From Undaria pinnatifida (Eukaryota > Sar > Phaeophyceae > Laminariales > Alariaceae), in the NCBI GenBank assembly GCA_012845835.1, contig JABAKD010000006.1, positions 3,544,506 to 3,608,505 of the forward strand: DNA of 64,000 bases, in the 5' to 3' direction. Of this stretch, positions 11,035-23,547 are shown one piece after another (within the stretch, counting starts at the first letter, position 1; each line of letters starts with the position of its first letter). A program made the translations under genes and the position numbers. A model generated the notes under the pieces. The model had not been told where the DNA came from and ran no database searches. It saw nothing but the letters and a program-made list of their open reading frames with translations.

Positions 11035-11580
11035 TACGATAGAGGAAGACATTTTTGGCTTTCTGATCTATGGATGACGGAGCTCCTTGAACCAAAATTG
11101 TCGGAAATTTCACAGTTATCTTTTTTTGAAGATATTTTCCGTTGTGTACGTTTGCATACCTGTATGTATAGTTCGTGGCGTTGTTCATTTCAGGCAGGTC
11201 ACTCTTTTGTTTTCTCCGAACCAGTTTTCGGATTGGGTATGGTACTGCTTGTGTAGAGAGCTCCTAAACAGCCGGGAACCTCATGAAAAAAAATGGGGTG
11301 CACGACGCGTGCTGAGATAGAGGCCTATTAGGTATACCCCCATTTTGGCTATTTGCTTTTTTGGAAAACGGGACGTCCTCCTTAAACCCAAAATCGTGCA
11401 TCCATTCTTGTTTCTAGTAACATGATTATTTTTCGTACCTAGGCCATGCGTTTAGTCAACGAGGAGTTGCCCTTTAGTGTTTCTTCAAAATCGTTCTTGA
11501 GTGGTAGAGGTGTAGAGCTCATCGAGCCACCACCCTTAGAAGGGAAAAAAAAGAGCAGGTGCACCTCTTTCGTGGCATGT
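11035..11580 (+). mobile_element. Fragments of the large inverted-repeat element
   Basis: Carries CTACGATAGAGG, ATGACGGAGCTCCTTGAACC, a GGCCATG word and a final GTGCACCTCT, as in the complete elements at 18329-18672 and 36240-36515. A (CCCCTCCCCT)n block follows at 11638-11698. Confidence 0.5.
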
Positions 11581-12044
11581 ACGGCACCTCTATCGTAGCA
11601 TGCCTCCTTACTTGGCAAACCCTTCCTACCCCCTCTGCCCCTCCCCTCCCCTCCCCTCCCCTCCCTTCCCCTCCCCTCCCTTCCCCTCCCCTCCTCTGCG
11701 CTTCAGGTGCATCTGATCAGTGATCTCCTGGGGCAGGCGGATGGAGTCAGGGCGTTTAGGTCAGACTACTCGTCGTTAGTGCCGCGTACCTCGAAGTATA
11801 TAATACATTGTACCAGGACATTTTGCTTTGCTTTTTTGTTTTGCTGATTGTTTTTTTCTCCCTTTTCAAGGCTGTTTGATTTCGTTCATGTTTTCACGCC
11901 CTGATGCGATGCTAGGGGTAGCCCCCCCCCTCCCCCCCCCCCCCTTCCCCCCCCCCCCTCCCGGTCTGACGGGACCTCCTCAACTGCGGACCTAACCTTT
12001 CGTTTTGAATACTGTTGGGGTCTATATGCTTATGATAATGTATA

Positions 12045-12300
12045 CTTCGAGTATAGATTTTGTCCCCCTCAGAAGCGGGTTTTATAGTTTCCGCGCACAG
12101 ATTGATTTTAACATCACCCTGTTGACTCTGGTACAAGCTACATTGTAGTTCCAAGAGGGAAGTCCCCGACCTATATCCTTAATGAGGATACACACCCCGT
12201 GTAATACGCGCGATCGGAGTATCACACACAGCTTGCGAAGATGAGTTTCGACGAAATCTTCGATCTCGCAGCCGGAGTGTACTTTTGTTTTTACAATATA
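12045..12300 (-). repeat. Reverse copy of the 661-1640 family
   Basis: TTTTGTCCCCCTCAGAAGCG to TCTTCGATCTCGCAGC, about 80-90% like 4013-4230 by eye. A C-rich tract precedes it at 11920-11960. Confidence 0.7.
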
Positions 12301-12534
12301 GTTTTGTTTTAAAATATACCAGGTACCGTTTTTTCTTTTGCAAAAATGGTACCATTATTTCCTTACTTTGAAGAAGCTGGTTCTCTTACAATAAAAGATG
12401 AAAGCTGGGACGTACTTACGTAATACTTCGAAGTATAACAATATTCCCCTTCTCTTACAGTAAAAGATGAAAGCTGGGACTTACTCACGTACTAGTACAA
12501 TATTCTCTTCCGGATGTGTTTGGCTCGCTTTAGA

Positions 12535-12925
12535 GCCCCCGAACCCCTCCCTATATACTAAATCCAAGTAATTTTATCCCCCCAAAACGGGTTTCCAGTT
12601 GTAAAGGGGTCAAGTCCCGGGGGTGTCGCACGTTTGAAAAGGAGTACTTGTAAGCCTCTTGAACACCACACGTGAAGAAAAACAATTAGCCCGGCAAGTA
12701 ACATCGACCAGACCATGGGATCGACCAGACCATGGGAAGTTTCCGACAATGTTGGGTTGAGGAGCCGCGTCATTCAGGAAACCAGTTTCGCCAAAAAAAG
12801 GTATACCTCTATTGCAACACGAGTCAGTATTTTTTAACTAATTTTCAAGGACGCCAGCCGTGAGTTTGACGAATTTCAGGTCAATACTCATCTTCGCAAG
12901 CTGCGTTGTTGGTACTTGTAATATA
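12535..12925. repeat. Diverged TTAA MITE plus inverted-repeat element fragment
   Basis: 12535-12615 is a diverged MITE copy (AAAACGGGTTTCCAGTTGTA). 12625-12815 has the reversed GGAGCCGCGTCATTCAGGAA and AAAAAGGTATACCTCTAT ends. 12840-12920 is the GCAAGCTGCGT repeat. Confidence 0.5.
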
Positions 12926-13255
12926 CTATATGAGTGAGTTTTGATTGGGAGGTGTCTTATTTTTTGTCCACTATAATGGTAAGTATTGGTATTTATACTT
13001 TAGGTGGGGAATTTTGAGCTAGGTGAAAAGTATTTGTACATGGGAGGTGTTTGTTTGTTCGGGGGAGGCGATATATGGAGGGGCTACTAAATGCCAGGTT
13101 GTATGATAGGACGTAGGCAATTTTGTTTTTGAGCTACGAACAAAAGCGACTACGATATATGCCGCGTGCTCTGAAGGAAAAACGTTCCTTCTTTTGTTTG
13201 GTGTTCTGGATGGCACAGGGAAGTTTTGGAATCGTCGCCCGCTTTGAGATCGCTG

Positions 13256-13340
13256 ATGGACACTTCGGCGGATGGGGGGGCGGATGGGGGAGCGGGGCCG
13301 GATGACGATGACCATCTGCAGGCCATCCAGGCCAAGCTAG
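13256..13340 (+). CDS. ArfGAP gene exon 1 (putative start)
   Basis: Starts at an ATG and encodes 28 residues, Ala/Gly/Asp-rich, ending in [13 protein letters not shown]. The donor G|GTCAGT leaves phase 1, which is what exon 2 needs. The first zinc-finger exon lies 4.5 kb downstream. The start is an inference: the frame stays open upstream of the ATG for some distance, so this could be an internal exon. At least four decayed copies follow within 1.2 kb. Confidence 0.5.
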
Positions 13341-13375
13341 GTCAGTCAGACATTGGTGTTGGTAGAGGAGAGGCG

Positions 13376-13407
<32 letters not shown>

Positions 13408-16400
13408 AGGGAGTCAGATGGCGGTGTTGAGTATAGGCAACGAACCATATCATTATGTAATGTGTTAGATGTCGGTGTCGCTAGAGAAGCTGGGGTGGGA
13501 ACAAGGGGGGCAGGGGGTGATGACGATGACCATCTGCAAGCGATTGAGACGAAGCTAGGTGAGACAGCGGTGTTGTTAGAGATGAAGAGGGAGGTGAGGG
13601 AAGGGGCGGGCGGGGGGTGTTGTTAAAGATGAAGAGGGAGGTGAGGGAAGGGGCGGGCGGGGGGTGTTGTTAGAGATGAAGAGGGAGGTGAGGGAAGGGG
13701 CGGGCGGGCGGTGTTGTTAGAGATGAAGAGGGAGGTGAGGGAAGGGGCGGGCGGGGGGCGGATGGGGGTGTTAGGCTTGAGGGGGAGGCGGCTATGAATA
13801 CTCTTAATTGTTAGGTTAGGTGTTGGCGTTGCCAGAGAGAGGGTTACTCATTTCATGCACAGCTGTAGTCTTGGGACCATTGACCCTCGCTTTCCTAGAA
13901 TGACGGGACGGATAACGTCGGGTTTTCATCGACCAGGCAGGAATCACGTGCACCAAGCGCAAAACGCCGTGAGGTATTCGGCGAGTCGTATGACGGGCGA
14001 GTTGCATCCCAACAATAACTACTTGTGATGTGGAACTCCAGAGGGCGAGCGGGGGGGGGGAGGGAGAGGGTGATTACTATTTGCGGACCGTCCAGGGCAA
14101 GCTAGGATAGCCAGACATCGGTATTGTTAAAGAGGAAGACGGGAGGGATGAGCGGGGCGCGGGAGGGGAACCCGTCTATGATCAGCATCTGTAGGCCATC
14201 CAGGTCGAGCTAGGTCAGTCAGACACCGATGTGCTAGAGGAGAGGGGGGGCGGGGGGAGGTAAGATGGCGGTATCGGGTTTTCAAGGGGGAGGCGAGTAC
14301 CAATACGAATATGTGATATATTGGATGTTGGGGGGGGGGGGGGGGGGGGGGGGGAGGTCAGATGGCGGTGTCGGGTTTTAAGGGAGAGGCGAGTACTAAT
14401 ACGAATATGTGATATATTGGAATTTGGTGTCAGAAAGGGGGAGTGGAGGGAGGGGGGAGGGAGGAGGACGCCAGATAACGATGCCCGTCTCAGGCCAACC
14501 ATTCAAAGTTTGGTCAGTTAGATGTCGGTGTTGTTAGAGGAAAGGTGGAGGGGGTAGAGAAGGGGGGCAGAGGGGGGGAGGAGGGATCAGATGGCGGTGT
14601 TGGGGGAACGTTTGGAAGGGGAGGTAGAACTACTATAATTTTGTTATAGATGTCGGTGTTGGTAGAGAGAGGGGGGATGGCGGCGGTGTGTGGGTGGGCG
14701 CCTTTGGGTGGGGTAGCGGGGGAGAAGAGCAGCACGGAATGGGAATGGAACACCGTGGATGGCAATCAACCAAAGCAAATGCGGGGAGGGGGCACGGGCG
14801 GGACGAGGGGGCAGTGTGAGAGGGCAAGATTGCTGAAACTAGTAGGCCTCAGGAGATGACCTCGACGGGTGGTGCGGGTGGGAGAGGGGGGGGGGGGGGT
14901 AAACGAGGGCGAGCAGCAAGCGGGAAAGGAAAAACGTGGCAGGCGTTTGGCCAACGGGAAAGGGAGGGGAGTCCGGCGCTATATGCGTTGTGCTATACGA
15001 ATACTAACAGAGATTGAGAAAGAAACACCCACATGGCGTTTTTTCGAGAGAGGGGAGAGGGGGTGGGGATTTTAGAGGAAGGAAGATACGAGGGTGCGGG
15101 CAGGAGGGGGGGATGAACGTATTGAAAGGTATTTGGCCTGAGTGGGGGCGGGGGGGCGGGAGGGATACTGAAGAGGAAAGGTAATGAAATCCGAAGACGA
15201 GCAGGGCTTGCAAAAAAACGTGGATGACCTTTGGCCGACGGGAGGGAGGGGGGGGGGTACTCAGTTTGTGCATGGCCGTAGCTGTATGGCCATAGACCCT
15301 CGCATTCCTACTAAGACGGGACGGAGCACGTCGGGTTTTCACCAACCAGGAGGGGGGGGGGGGGGGGGGGGGGATATGAGGGAAAGGAAGAAGCGGGGTA
15401 GAAACATCGTGAAAAACATTTGTCCAATGTGTAAGGGACGTGTGTGTAAATATTGGTGGTGGTATCAGGTGGCGGTGAGATATCGGTGGTGGTATTTCTG
15501 TTGTTGCGATCGTACTGTTTGTCCAGTAGTGATTGCCGCTGTTTTGGCCGCCGCTGTTGTTGAGCCTGTATTATAGAAAATGAAAATACACTCCAGCTGT
15601 GAGATCGAAGATTTTGTCGAAACTCATCTTTCCAATATCACATCATTGCTGAGCTGCCGTTCTTACATGTTTGCTGTGGCTGCAACTGGTCGTGCTGGTT
15701 GTTGTGGCAATCGTTGTTGTGTTGGCGTGGGTTCGTGGGCGTTGTAGATATGGTTGTGGCTGTTGTTATCCCATCTTTTTGCTGTTGCGACAACCTTTGG
15801 TTCTTTGGTTGCTGGTGGTGGTGTGACACTGGTTGCTGCCTCCGATGTTTTGCTTGAACTGCTGTTGCTGCATGTTGTCTATTTTTGTTTTGTTTATTTA
15901 TTTATTTTTCCCTGTCTTCTTCGTTCGCTCGTCCGATGTTCTGTTTCAACGTTTCAACTGCTGCATGTTGCTTTTTTTTTGTTTTTATTTTTCCGTTTTC
16001 GTTCGCTCGTCCGATGTTCTGCTTTAATGGCGGCGTGTTTTTTTTTTTTTTCGTCTTCTTTTCCCCCTCCTATATACTGAGTATAAACGAATGCACCTGG
16101 TAGAGTTCTGGTCCCTCTGTGGTGTTGCCGGTATGGGCCAGCCGGAAAACCGACACAAAAGCGGCACATACCTCGGGTACTGCCGCTACTGCTTGCTCCC
16201 GTCCGGAGATGTGGGTTGACGGCGCTCTTGCCCGTTGATGGACAGCCGCCAAGGAACTCCACACACTAATGCTAGTATGGAAGTCCTAAAACGCCTTGAC
16301 GGGTCATGACTTGACCGTCAGCCGTCATCTTTGCTCCTTTCTGTGGCAAGAAAATTCACGGGCATTATAGTGGGCAACCGGCACTACTCAACATGGTGCC

Positions 16401-16570
16401 GGTATGCGCCAGCCGAAAACATCAGCGCTATAGCGGAAACCGGCGTTACTTCGCATACTGTCACTACTGATTGTTTCCATATGTGCCAAGAAGCAAATTC
16501 ACAGGCACTGTATCGGGCAACCGGCACTAACCTAGTGCCGGTAGGGGTCGGTTGGAAATACCGGTACTGT

Positions 16571-16602
<32 letters not shown>

Positions 16603-19600
16603 GGTGGTGTTGGTGTTGGTGTTGGTGTTGGTGTTGGTGTTGTTGTTGTTGTTGTTGTTGTCTCACATTAACTCTTATAAAAAATCTAAGGTCCGTGAAC
16701 ACAAAGGTGCTGGAGCCGTAGGAAGACCCGAAAAACCGTAACATCAAATAAATATTCGGCCCGGGAAATACTACCCTTTTCCCACCTAAAACACACGCGA
16801 GACGAAGAGGACGCACCAGTGAAATGAATCAATGTGCGACCTGAACGAACATGGCCACGGGTATCCACTGCTGTACCTGCAACCGGCACATCCCTCCCAT
16901 ACTGCTACTGCTTGCTCCAATCTGTGCCAAGCAATTTCACAGGCACTGTAGCGGGCAACCGGCAATGCTAGACTGGCACTATCGAGGGGGGCTTCGCTGA
17001 ATATTATCTGTGGTGTCTCGAATTTATGGTTCTTTTCGTGTTGTTTTTTTCCTCCTTGCTATGTTCCGTCCCTTCCCGTTACGTTTCTCCCTGTTCTACT
17101 ATTTATAGATACCGTTGTTCTTCGCCTTATTTTGTCTTTTTTGTTGTCTTGGATCGAGGTAAGTCTGTTTTTCTCGGATTACTCTGGCTTCCTTCTCTGA
17201 TTCCGTTTCTCTTTTCTCCTTGCTTTTTTTTTATTTTCCCGCATGTAACGCTTCAACCACCTCCCCCCCCCTTCGAGCCAAGCAATGCCTGCTTGGTCGG
17301 TGAAACCCGACACGCTCCGTCCCGGTTTTGTAGAGATGCGAGGGCCTATGGCCTTAGAGACCACGTCTATGCATGTTGTGATTACGCTCCCCCCTTCCCC
17401 CCCGTTCACTTACCCCGTTCCGCAGGCGAGGGAGATAAATTTAAGGGCGAACACACCAGGTCGGCGAGAGGGGCAGACGCGGTGGTGCAGATTGTGCCAA
17501 GAGACGCCACCTCCAAGGAGTTCTACCACCTTCGAGATAGATTAAGGCGAGGGGAGGGGGGAGGGGCTTCGGGTTTTTGAGAGGGGGGGGGGGGGGGGCA
17601 AGACGAAGCCTTGCAGGTTCTGATATAGATTTGATATGAGAGGAATGTTGGGGGGGGGGGCGGAACGAAACCTTGCGAGTTTGGTCGGCGTGTTCGCAAC
17701 AGAAAAGCTCGATAAGTGCTCTTTTGTTTCAAAAATATGTCTGTTTCGCCCTCTTCTCTTTTACTCCTTGTCTCACTGCCCCCCCCCCCCCCCCCCGCGC
17801 GCGCGCCATTCCCTCCCTCTCTGCCTCCGGTTCCCTTTCTACCGGCAGGTCCCTGGTGGAACGGGAGGGTAATGCGGCGTGCGCGGACTGCACGGCTAAG
17901 GTTCCGACTTGGGCCAGCGTTAACATCGGGGTTTTCCTGTGCACGCAGTGCGCGGGATGTCACAGGTGGGGTTCTAAAACGTGCCTGTAACCATGACACT
18001 AGCTTACCCAAACCCTACCTTACCCTACCTTATCCAGCCCTGCCCTACCCTACCCTACCCCACCTACTCTACGTTACCCTACCCTACCCTACGCTACCCT
18101 ACCCTACCCTACGCTATCCTACCCTACCCTACCCTACCCTACCCTACTTTTTCTGCTCCAGGGCCATGGGAGTTCATATCTCCAAGGTGTTGTCCGTACA
18201 GCTGGACGACTGGACGGAGGATCAGGTAAACACTTTTAATATTACTACAATATTACTACAATATTACTGAGTAGAGTAATACATACGTGGTACGGTGGAG
18301 ATGTACCTTTTTTTTATGGATTTTGACCCGGGCTACGACAGAGGTATATCTCTTTTCTTTCTGAATGACGGGAGCTCCTTAGTAATCGTCGGAAAGAACC
18401 CGTTGTTTTTTCGCCTGATTCTCCATGTGTATCTACGTAGCACCACATGATTTTTTTTCATTCGGTTAGTAGTAGTTTTTTATTTTTCTTATCAAATCAG
18501 TTTTTGGGAGAGGTATTAACGCCTTTACAACTGGAAACCCTTTTTTGGGGACAAGTACGACTTGCAATTAGTATAGGGAGGAATTTTGAGGGCTCTAAAG
18601 GGGTTAAGCTCCCAAATTGAGGAACCTAGAAGGAAAAACAACGGTTGGTGCACGCCTCTATCGTAGCACGCGCCTTTTCACGGGTCATGATCCGACCCGC
18701 CAGTCGGGCTAGGTGCTCTCCAAATCGTCCCGTTGTCGAGTCGGGTCGGGGCAGGAGGTAGCTCGAAATCTCACGGGTCGGAACGGGTCGGGTCAGGACA
18801 GGAGGTAGCTCGAAATTTCACGGGTCGGAACGGGTCGCGTCAGGAGTTCTTCATAAGCTCACGGGTCGGGTCGGATCACGCTGCTCCTCGACCCGACCCG
18901 ACCCGCGAGAGGTGACCCGACCCGTGAAGAGCGTTGATTTTTTTTTGTTCTAATGCTCCTAAACCGTTGAGGAGCTCTATGTTTCGTATTAGGCCTTCTG
19001 CGAGGCAAACACTTGTGTTTTGAGTAAACTGAAAGTGCAACCCGATCACCGAAACCATGGCCTACAGTCAATAGGTATAAGATTAAATAAATGTTTACCG
19101 TTTTAGCACCGCATTCCCTTTTTCACACGGGGACAAAACGCTTGGATTTAGAATGGGATATATTTTTCAGGAGTCGGTTGAAATGGGTTAAACAAGAATG
19201 GTATTCCGACGGCTTCGGGTCAACACCTCTACCACTGGAAATCCTTTTTGGAAAAAAGCGGTATATACCCCTGTATCCATGTCGTAGAATGCGTCAATGA
19301 TGGCATACAGCAGTATTCCTGTGAGGTGATTCTTCCGCTCTCTAGACATTTTTTTCAACCTTTCGTACAGGTGTGGCGATGAGATCGTGTCAGAACAACA
19401 ACGAGCCCCTGTCGGCTTGATCGTTCTTCAGTGGCGTCGGTGTTGGTGTGGGTTGCGGTGGTGGTGTGGTAGCGGTAGCGATGGTGTTGATTGGTGGTGT
19501 GAGTGGTGGTGGCGGTGATGGCGTCGGTGGTGGTGGCGGTAGGAGTGGTGGTCGTGGGGGGGGAGGTTGGGCGGGACTGGTGGTGGAGGTGGTCGTGGTG

Positions 19601-21913
19601 GTGGATCGGGGGGGGTTTACAATGGTGTTGGTCGTGTTAGTGTTGGTCGCGTGGTTGCTGTTTTCGTCGTTGGTGGTGCTGAAGGGGTGGTGGTGAGATG
19701 GTGGTGGTGGTGGTGGTGGTCGGGCGGGTGGGTGGTGGTGGTCGTGGTGGTGGTGGTCGTGGTGGTGGTGGTGGTGGTGTTAGTGTTGGTGGTGCGGCTG
19801 CTGATGTGGCTGCTGGTGGTGGTGGCTGGTGGTGGTTGTGGTGGTGCTGTTGTTGGCAGCGGTATTGTTCTTGTCTTCTGGTGAGCGTCGTGGTGAGGGG
19901 AGCAGTGGCGTTCGTGTTGGTGTTGTGGGTGCTGATGTTAGCGTCGCTGTTGTGAGCAAGGTTGATACGAAGCAAGTGATGGTGTTGTGTCATAGGTGGT
20001 ATTGGTTGTAATGTCGGTAGTGTCGTTCTTGTCGTTGGTGTTTTTCAGTGGAACTTATATCAAAACCCTGAGCGAGGCAGTGAGTGTCGGACAGCGAATC
20101 TCCAAAACGGGCTCAGGCAACGAACGACATTAGCGTCGCGGGCGAGGGAAAGATGAGAGGTGGGGCGGGCGGTTAATGTTTTCCCTTTCAGTGGTAGAGC
20201 GCGTGCTTTTTTCCCCTTATAACACTCTTATAGCACGGCTGTCTTGTGGTGTGTGTGTTTTTGGTAAGCATCAAGTGGGGAAACGCAAAGCTTAACTCAC
20301 CACACCTCCATTTATTTTCATACATCTCGCGTGTCCATTAACTCGATCGTATTTGCAATCTCCAACGCTAACTGGCGTACCCTTGTGGTGGCGCTTGTGG
20401 TTTGCGGGCAACCGCCCCCCCGCCCCCCCCCCTCCTCCCCGTTCTCCTTGCCCCGTCTCACCCTACCCCACGCCTCCTACCGCCTACATATCTATATAGG
20501 TGGAGTTCATGTCGGGAATGGGGAACTCTTTGGCGAACTCTTTCTTGGAATACCACGTGCCGAGCACCTGGCTGAAGCCGAGCAATCTCGAGCCGCGAGA
20601 CTACAGAGAGGCTTACATTAAGGTTAGCGTGCGTGGTCGGCCTTGTTACGGTATGGGGGGTATTTTTTTTTGTTGTTTTAGCTTTTTTGCTGGTGTTGGT
20701 GTTGGTGTTGGTGTTGGTATTGGTATCGGTGGTGTTTTGATGTGTTGGTGATCAGCCGCGCTGTTGCTGTCAAAGCGGTGGAGGGGGTGGAAGGGAAGGC
20801 GGGAAGGGCATGGATGGGAGGGGCGGGAGTGAAGGAGGAGATAACAGAAGGAGGCGTTCTTACGAAGGAAGAGAGGGGTTTCTATGAGAGTGGGCGCGGC
20901 GAGTACGTCAAGACTCATGGACGGTAAAGGGTTGACCGAAATATTCTGAGACTCCGCTCTGTTCAATTAGCGCTGATATGCGATGGATGGATAAGCTCCC
21001 AACAGCCACACTAGGCTGTGAGCGAGGCACTGCAACACGCGGTGTGTAAAAGATAGTTTAAGATGTCTTTATTATGTAGGCCCGGAAAGGGGTAGACGAA
21101 TGCAGGGGGAAAGGTGGANNNNNNNNNNNNNNNNNNNNNNNNNNNNNNNNNNNNNNNNNNNNNNNNNNNNNNNNNNNNNNNNNNNNNNNNNNNNNNNNNN
21201 NNNNNNNNNNNNNNNNNNNNNNNNNNNNNNNNNNNNNNNNNNNNNNNNNNNNNNNNNNNNNNNNNNNNNNNNNNNNNNNNNNNNNNNNNNNNNNNNNNNN
21301 NNNNNNNNNNNNNNNNNNNNNNNNNNNNNNNNNNNNNNNNNNNNNNNNNNNNNNNNNNNNNNNNNNNNNNNNNNNNNNNNNNNNNNNNNNNNNNNNNNNN
21401 NNNNNNNNNNNNNNNNNNNNNNNNNNNNNNNNNNNNNNNNNNNNNNNNNNNNNNNNNNNNNNNNNNNNNNNNNNNNNNNNNNNNNNNNNNNNNNNNNNNN
21501 NNNNNNNNNNNNNNNNNNNNNNNNNNNNNNNNNNNNNNNNNNNNNNNNNNNNNNNNNNNNNNNNNNNNNNNNNNNNNNNNNNNNNNNNNNNNNNNNNNNN
21601 NNNNNNNNNNNNNNNNNNTCCCTCTCTCCCTCCCGCCCTCCCTCCCGCCCTCCCGCCCTCCGCCCGCCCGCCCGCCCGCCCGCCCGCCCGCCCGCCCGCC
21701 CTCCCGCCCTCCCGCCCGCCCGCCCGCCCGCCCGCCCTCCCGCCCTCCCGCCCTCCCACCCTCCCACCCTTCCCCTCGCCCCCCCCCCCCCCCCCGCCCT
21801 GCGGCCAATTTCATTCAGGCTCAAGTACCGCTCCGATCTCTTCTACTCGAAGAAGATCGAGATAACAACAGCAACGACAACAACAGCAACAGCAACAACA
21901 ACAACAGCAACAG

Positions 21914-21945
<32 letters not shown>

Positions 21946-23513
21946 ACGACAACAGCAACGACAACATGCAGCTAGACGACTCCATCTACCAAACCCTGGA
22001 GAGCATCCTGGCAAGCCCCTCCGCACAAGCTCCGGGAGACCCATCCCTGACCCTCCCAAAAGACTTCTCGCAACAACACCCAGCCCAGATCCCGCCGTTC
22101 CTATCCAGCCTCAGCTCGGGACCCCCCACCCTGGGCTCCCTGTCCGCATCGACCTCAGCAGCAACAACCCCTATGCCCGTCCTACAAAGAACGCCACCTA
22201 GCGGGAGCCGGAAATCTCACTCGTTAGCGGGATCTCCCGCTGCCTCGGAGCCAAAAACACCGTTCATTTCGAGCGGCGGGGGGTATGGGGTTGGGGTTTG
22301 CAACACCAGAAGAGGCTTTTCTTTGTCTACCCCCCGAAGGAGGCTTAACTTGGGCTCCGCTGCTCCGAGTGCGCCTGCTAGTGGAGTGGACAGGCTTTTT
22401 GGTTTCAGCAGTGGTGTTGGTGTCGGCGGTGGTGTGGGCGGTGGGATTGGGCGGAGTAGAAGAGGGGGAGTGGAGGGGGGGGCGGGAGGGGGAGGGGGGG
22501 GGGCGGGGGGAAGGGGGCGAGGGAGACACGTGTTTGTGCAACCGTTTCCCGCTGCGTTGCATTCTGCTGCTGCTGCTGCTTGTGCGGGGGGGCGGGAAGG
22601 GGGAGGAGGTGGCTCGCTGGTTTCCGAGACGTCAGCTAGGAGGTGGGTGGGAGAATGGTTGTTTTAGTCGCTTGTTTCGGAAAGTATCTTAGCTGTCATG
22701 CATGACTGTAATCTTCAGACCATAGACCTTCTCATCCCTACGCCGCTGGGGCGGAGCCGGGGGGCGGGCGTACTTGGTCGTTTCTTGCCTTAGTCATTTC
22801 AACGTTGACGGCCGACATCGGGGGCGGGTGCGGGGTGTAGCTGGTTTCGGGAACTTCGGCAAGAGGAGGTGGGGCGGAGTTTGTTGTTTTGGTTGCTTGC
22901 TTAGAGGGGGGGGCGGGCGGATGTACTCATTCATTGCACAAACTGAGTGCCCCCCCCCCCCCCCCCCCCCCCATCACCAATCCTGCCACCAATACCGCCA
23001 CTGCCACCACCGCCGCCACCGCCGCGGCCCCTACAGCCTGTCGGAGTCCACGAACGCTCGAGAGTTCTCCGGCAACGACAGGAGCAGCATGGATATGATC
23101 AAGGTGCTCCAAGGCGGCGACCTCTACGTGACGCTTCAGGACAAGGAAGAGACCAAGCAGGGCGATCGGTGAGAATATAAAATACATAATTTTTGAGGGA
23201 TTATCTCGATTTTGCTTGCGCGGACTTGTGCTACTTTAGCGTTTATTGTATATCATTCTTACCACGATGCGGTTGTGCCGGGTCGATCTACAGTAGCCCC
23301 CCCCAAATTTCCTTCTTTAACGAAATCGCCGGTTTCGAAACCTGCTCCCGGCCGTATCTCCTGAAAATACGGTGCCCCTCTCCACCCCGACGTCACCGTT
23401 CGATAAGTCCTTTGCGAACAAGAAAACGTTTGAAGATATTGTTTTCTTTTTCACCCTTCCTCACGTCGAGCAGCCACGAAACGTTCGTCAAAGGAATCGC
23501 TGGTTTGGGGAGG

Positions 23514-23547
<34 letters not shown>

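Noticed and set aside
16532-16816. Gln/His-rich minus-strand frame
   Set aside because: Translation of the GTT/GGT run of an interspersed repeat.
17026-17420. 5' part of the 184-codon frame as coding
   Set aside because: It runs through T-rich sequence and a short retroposon; only the part from 17426 has coding character and a proper acceptor.
19448-19993. Long Val/Gly and Thr/Pro/His open frames
   Set aside because: They translate a GGT-rich triplet array in both directions; length comes from composition, with no start context or domain.
22224-22562. Minus-strand Ser/Pro frame opposite exon 6
   Set aside because: Shadow of the + strand coding frame and of the G-rich stretch after it.
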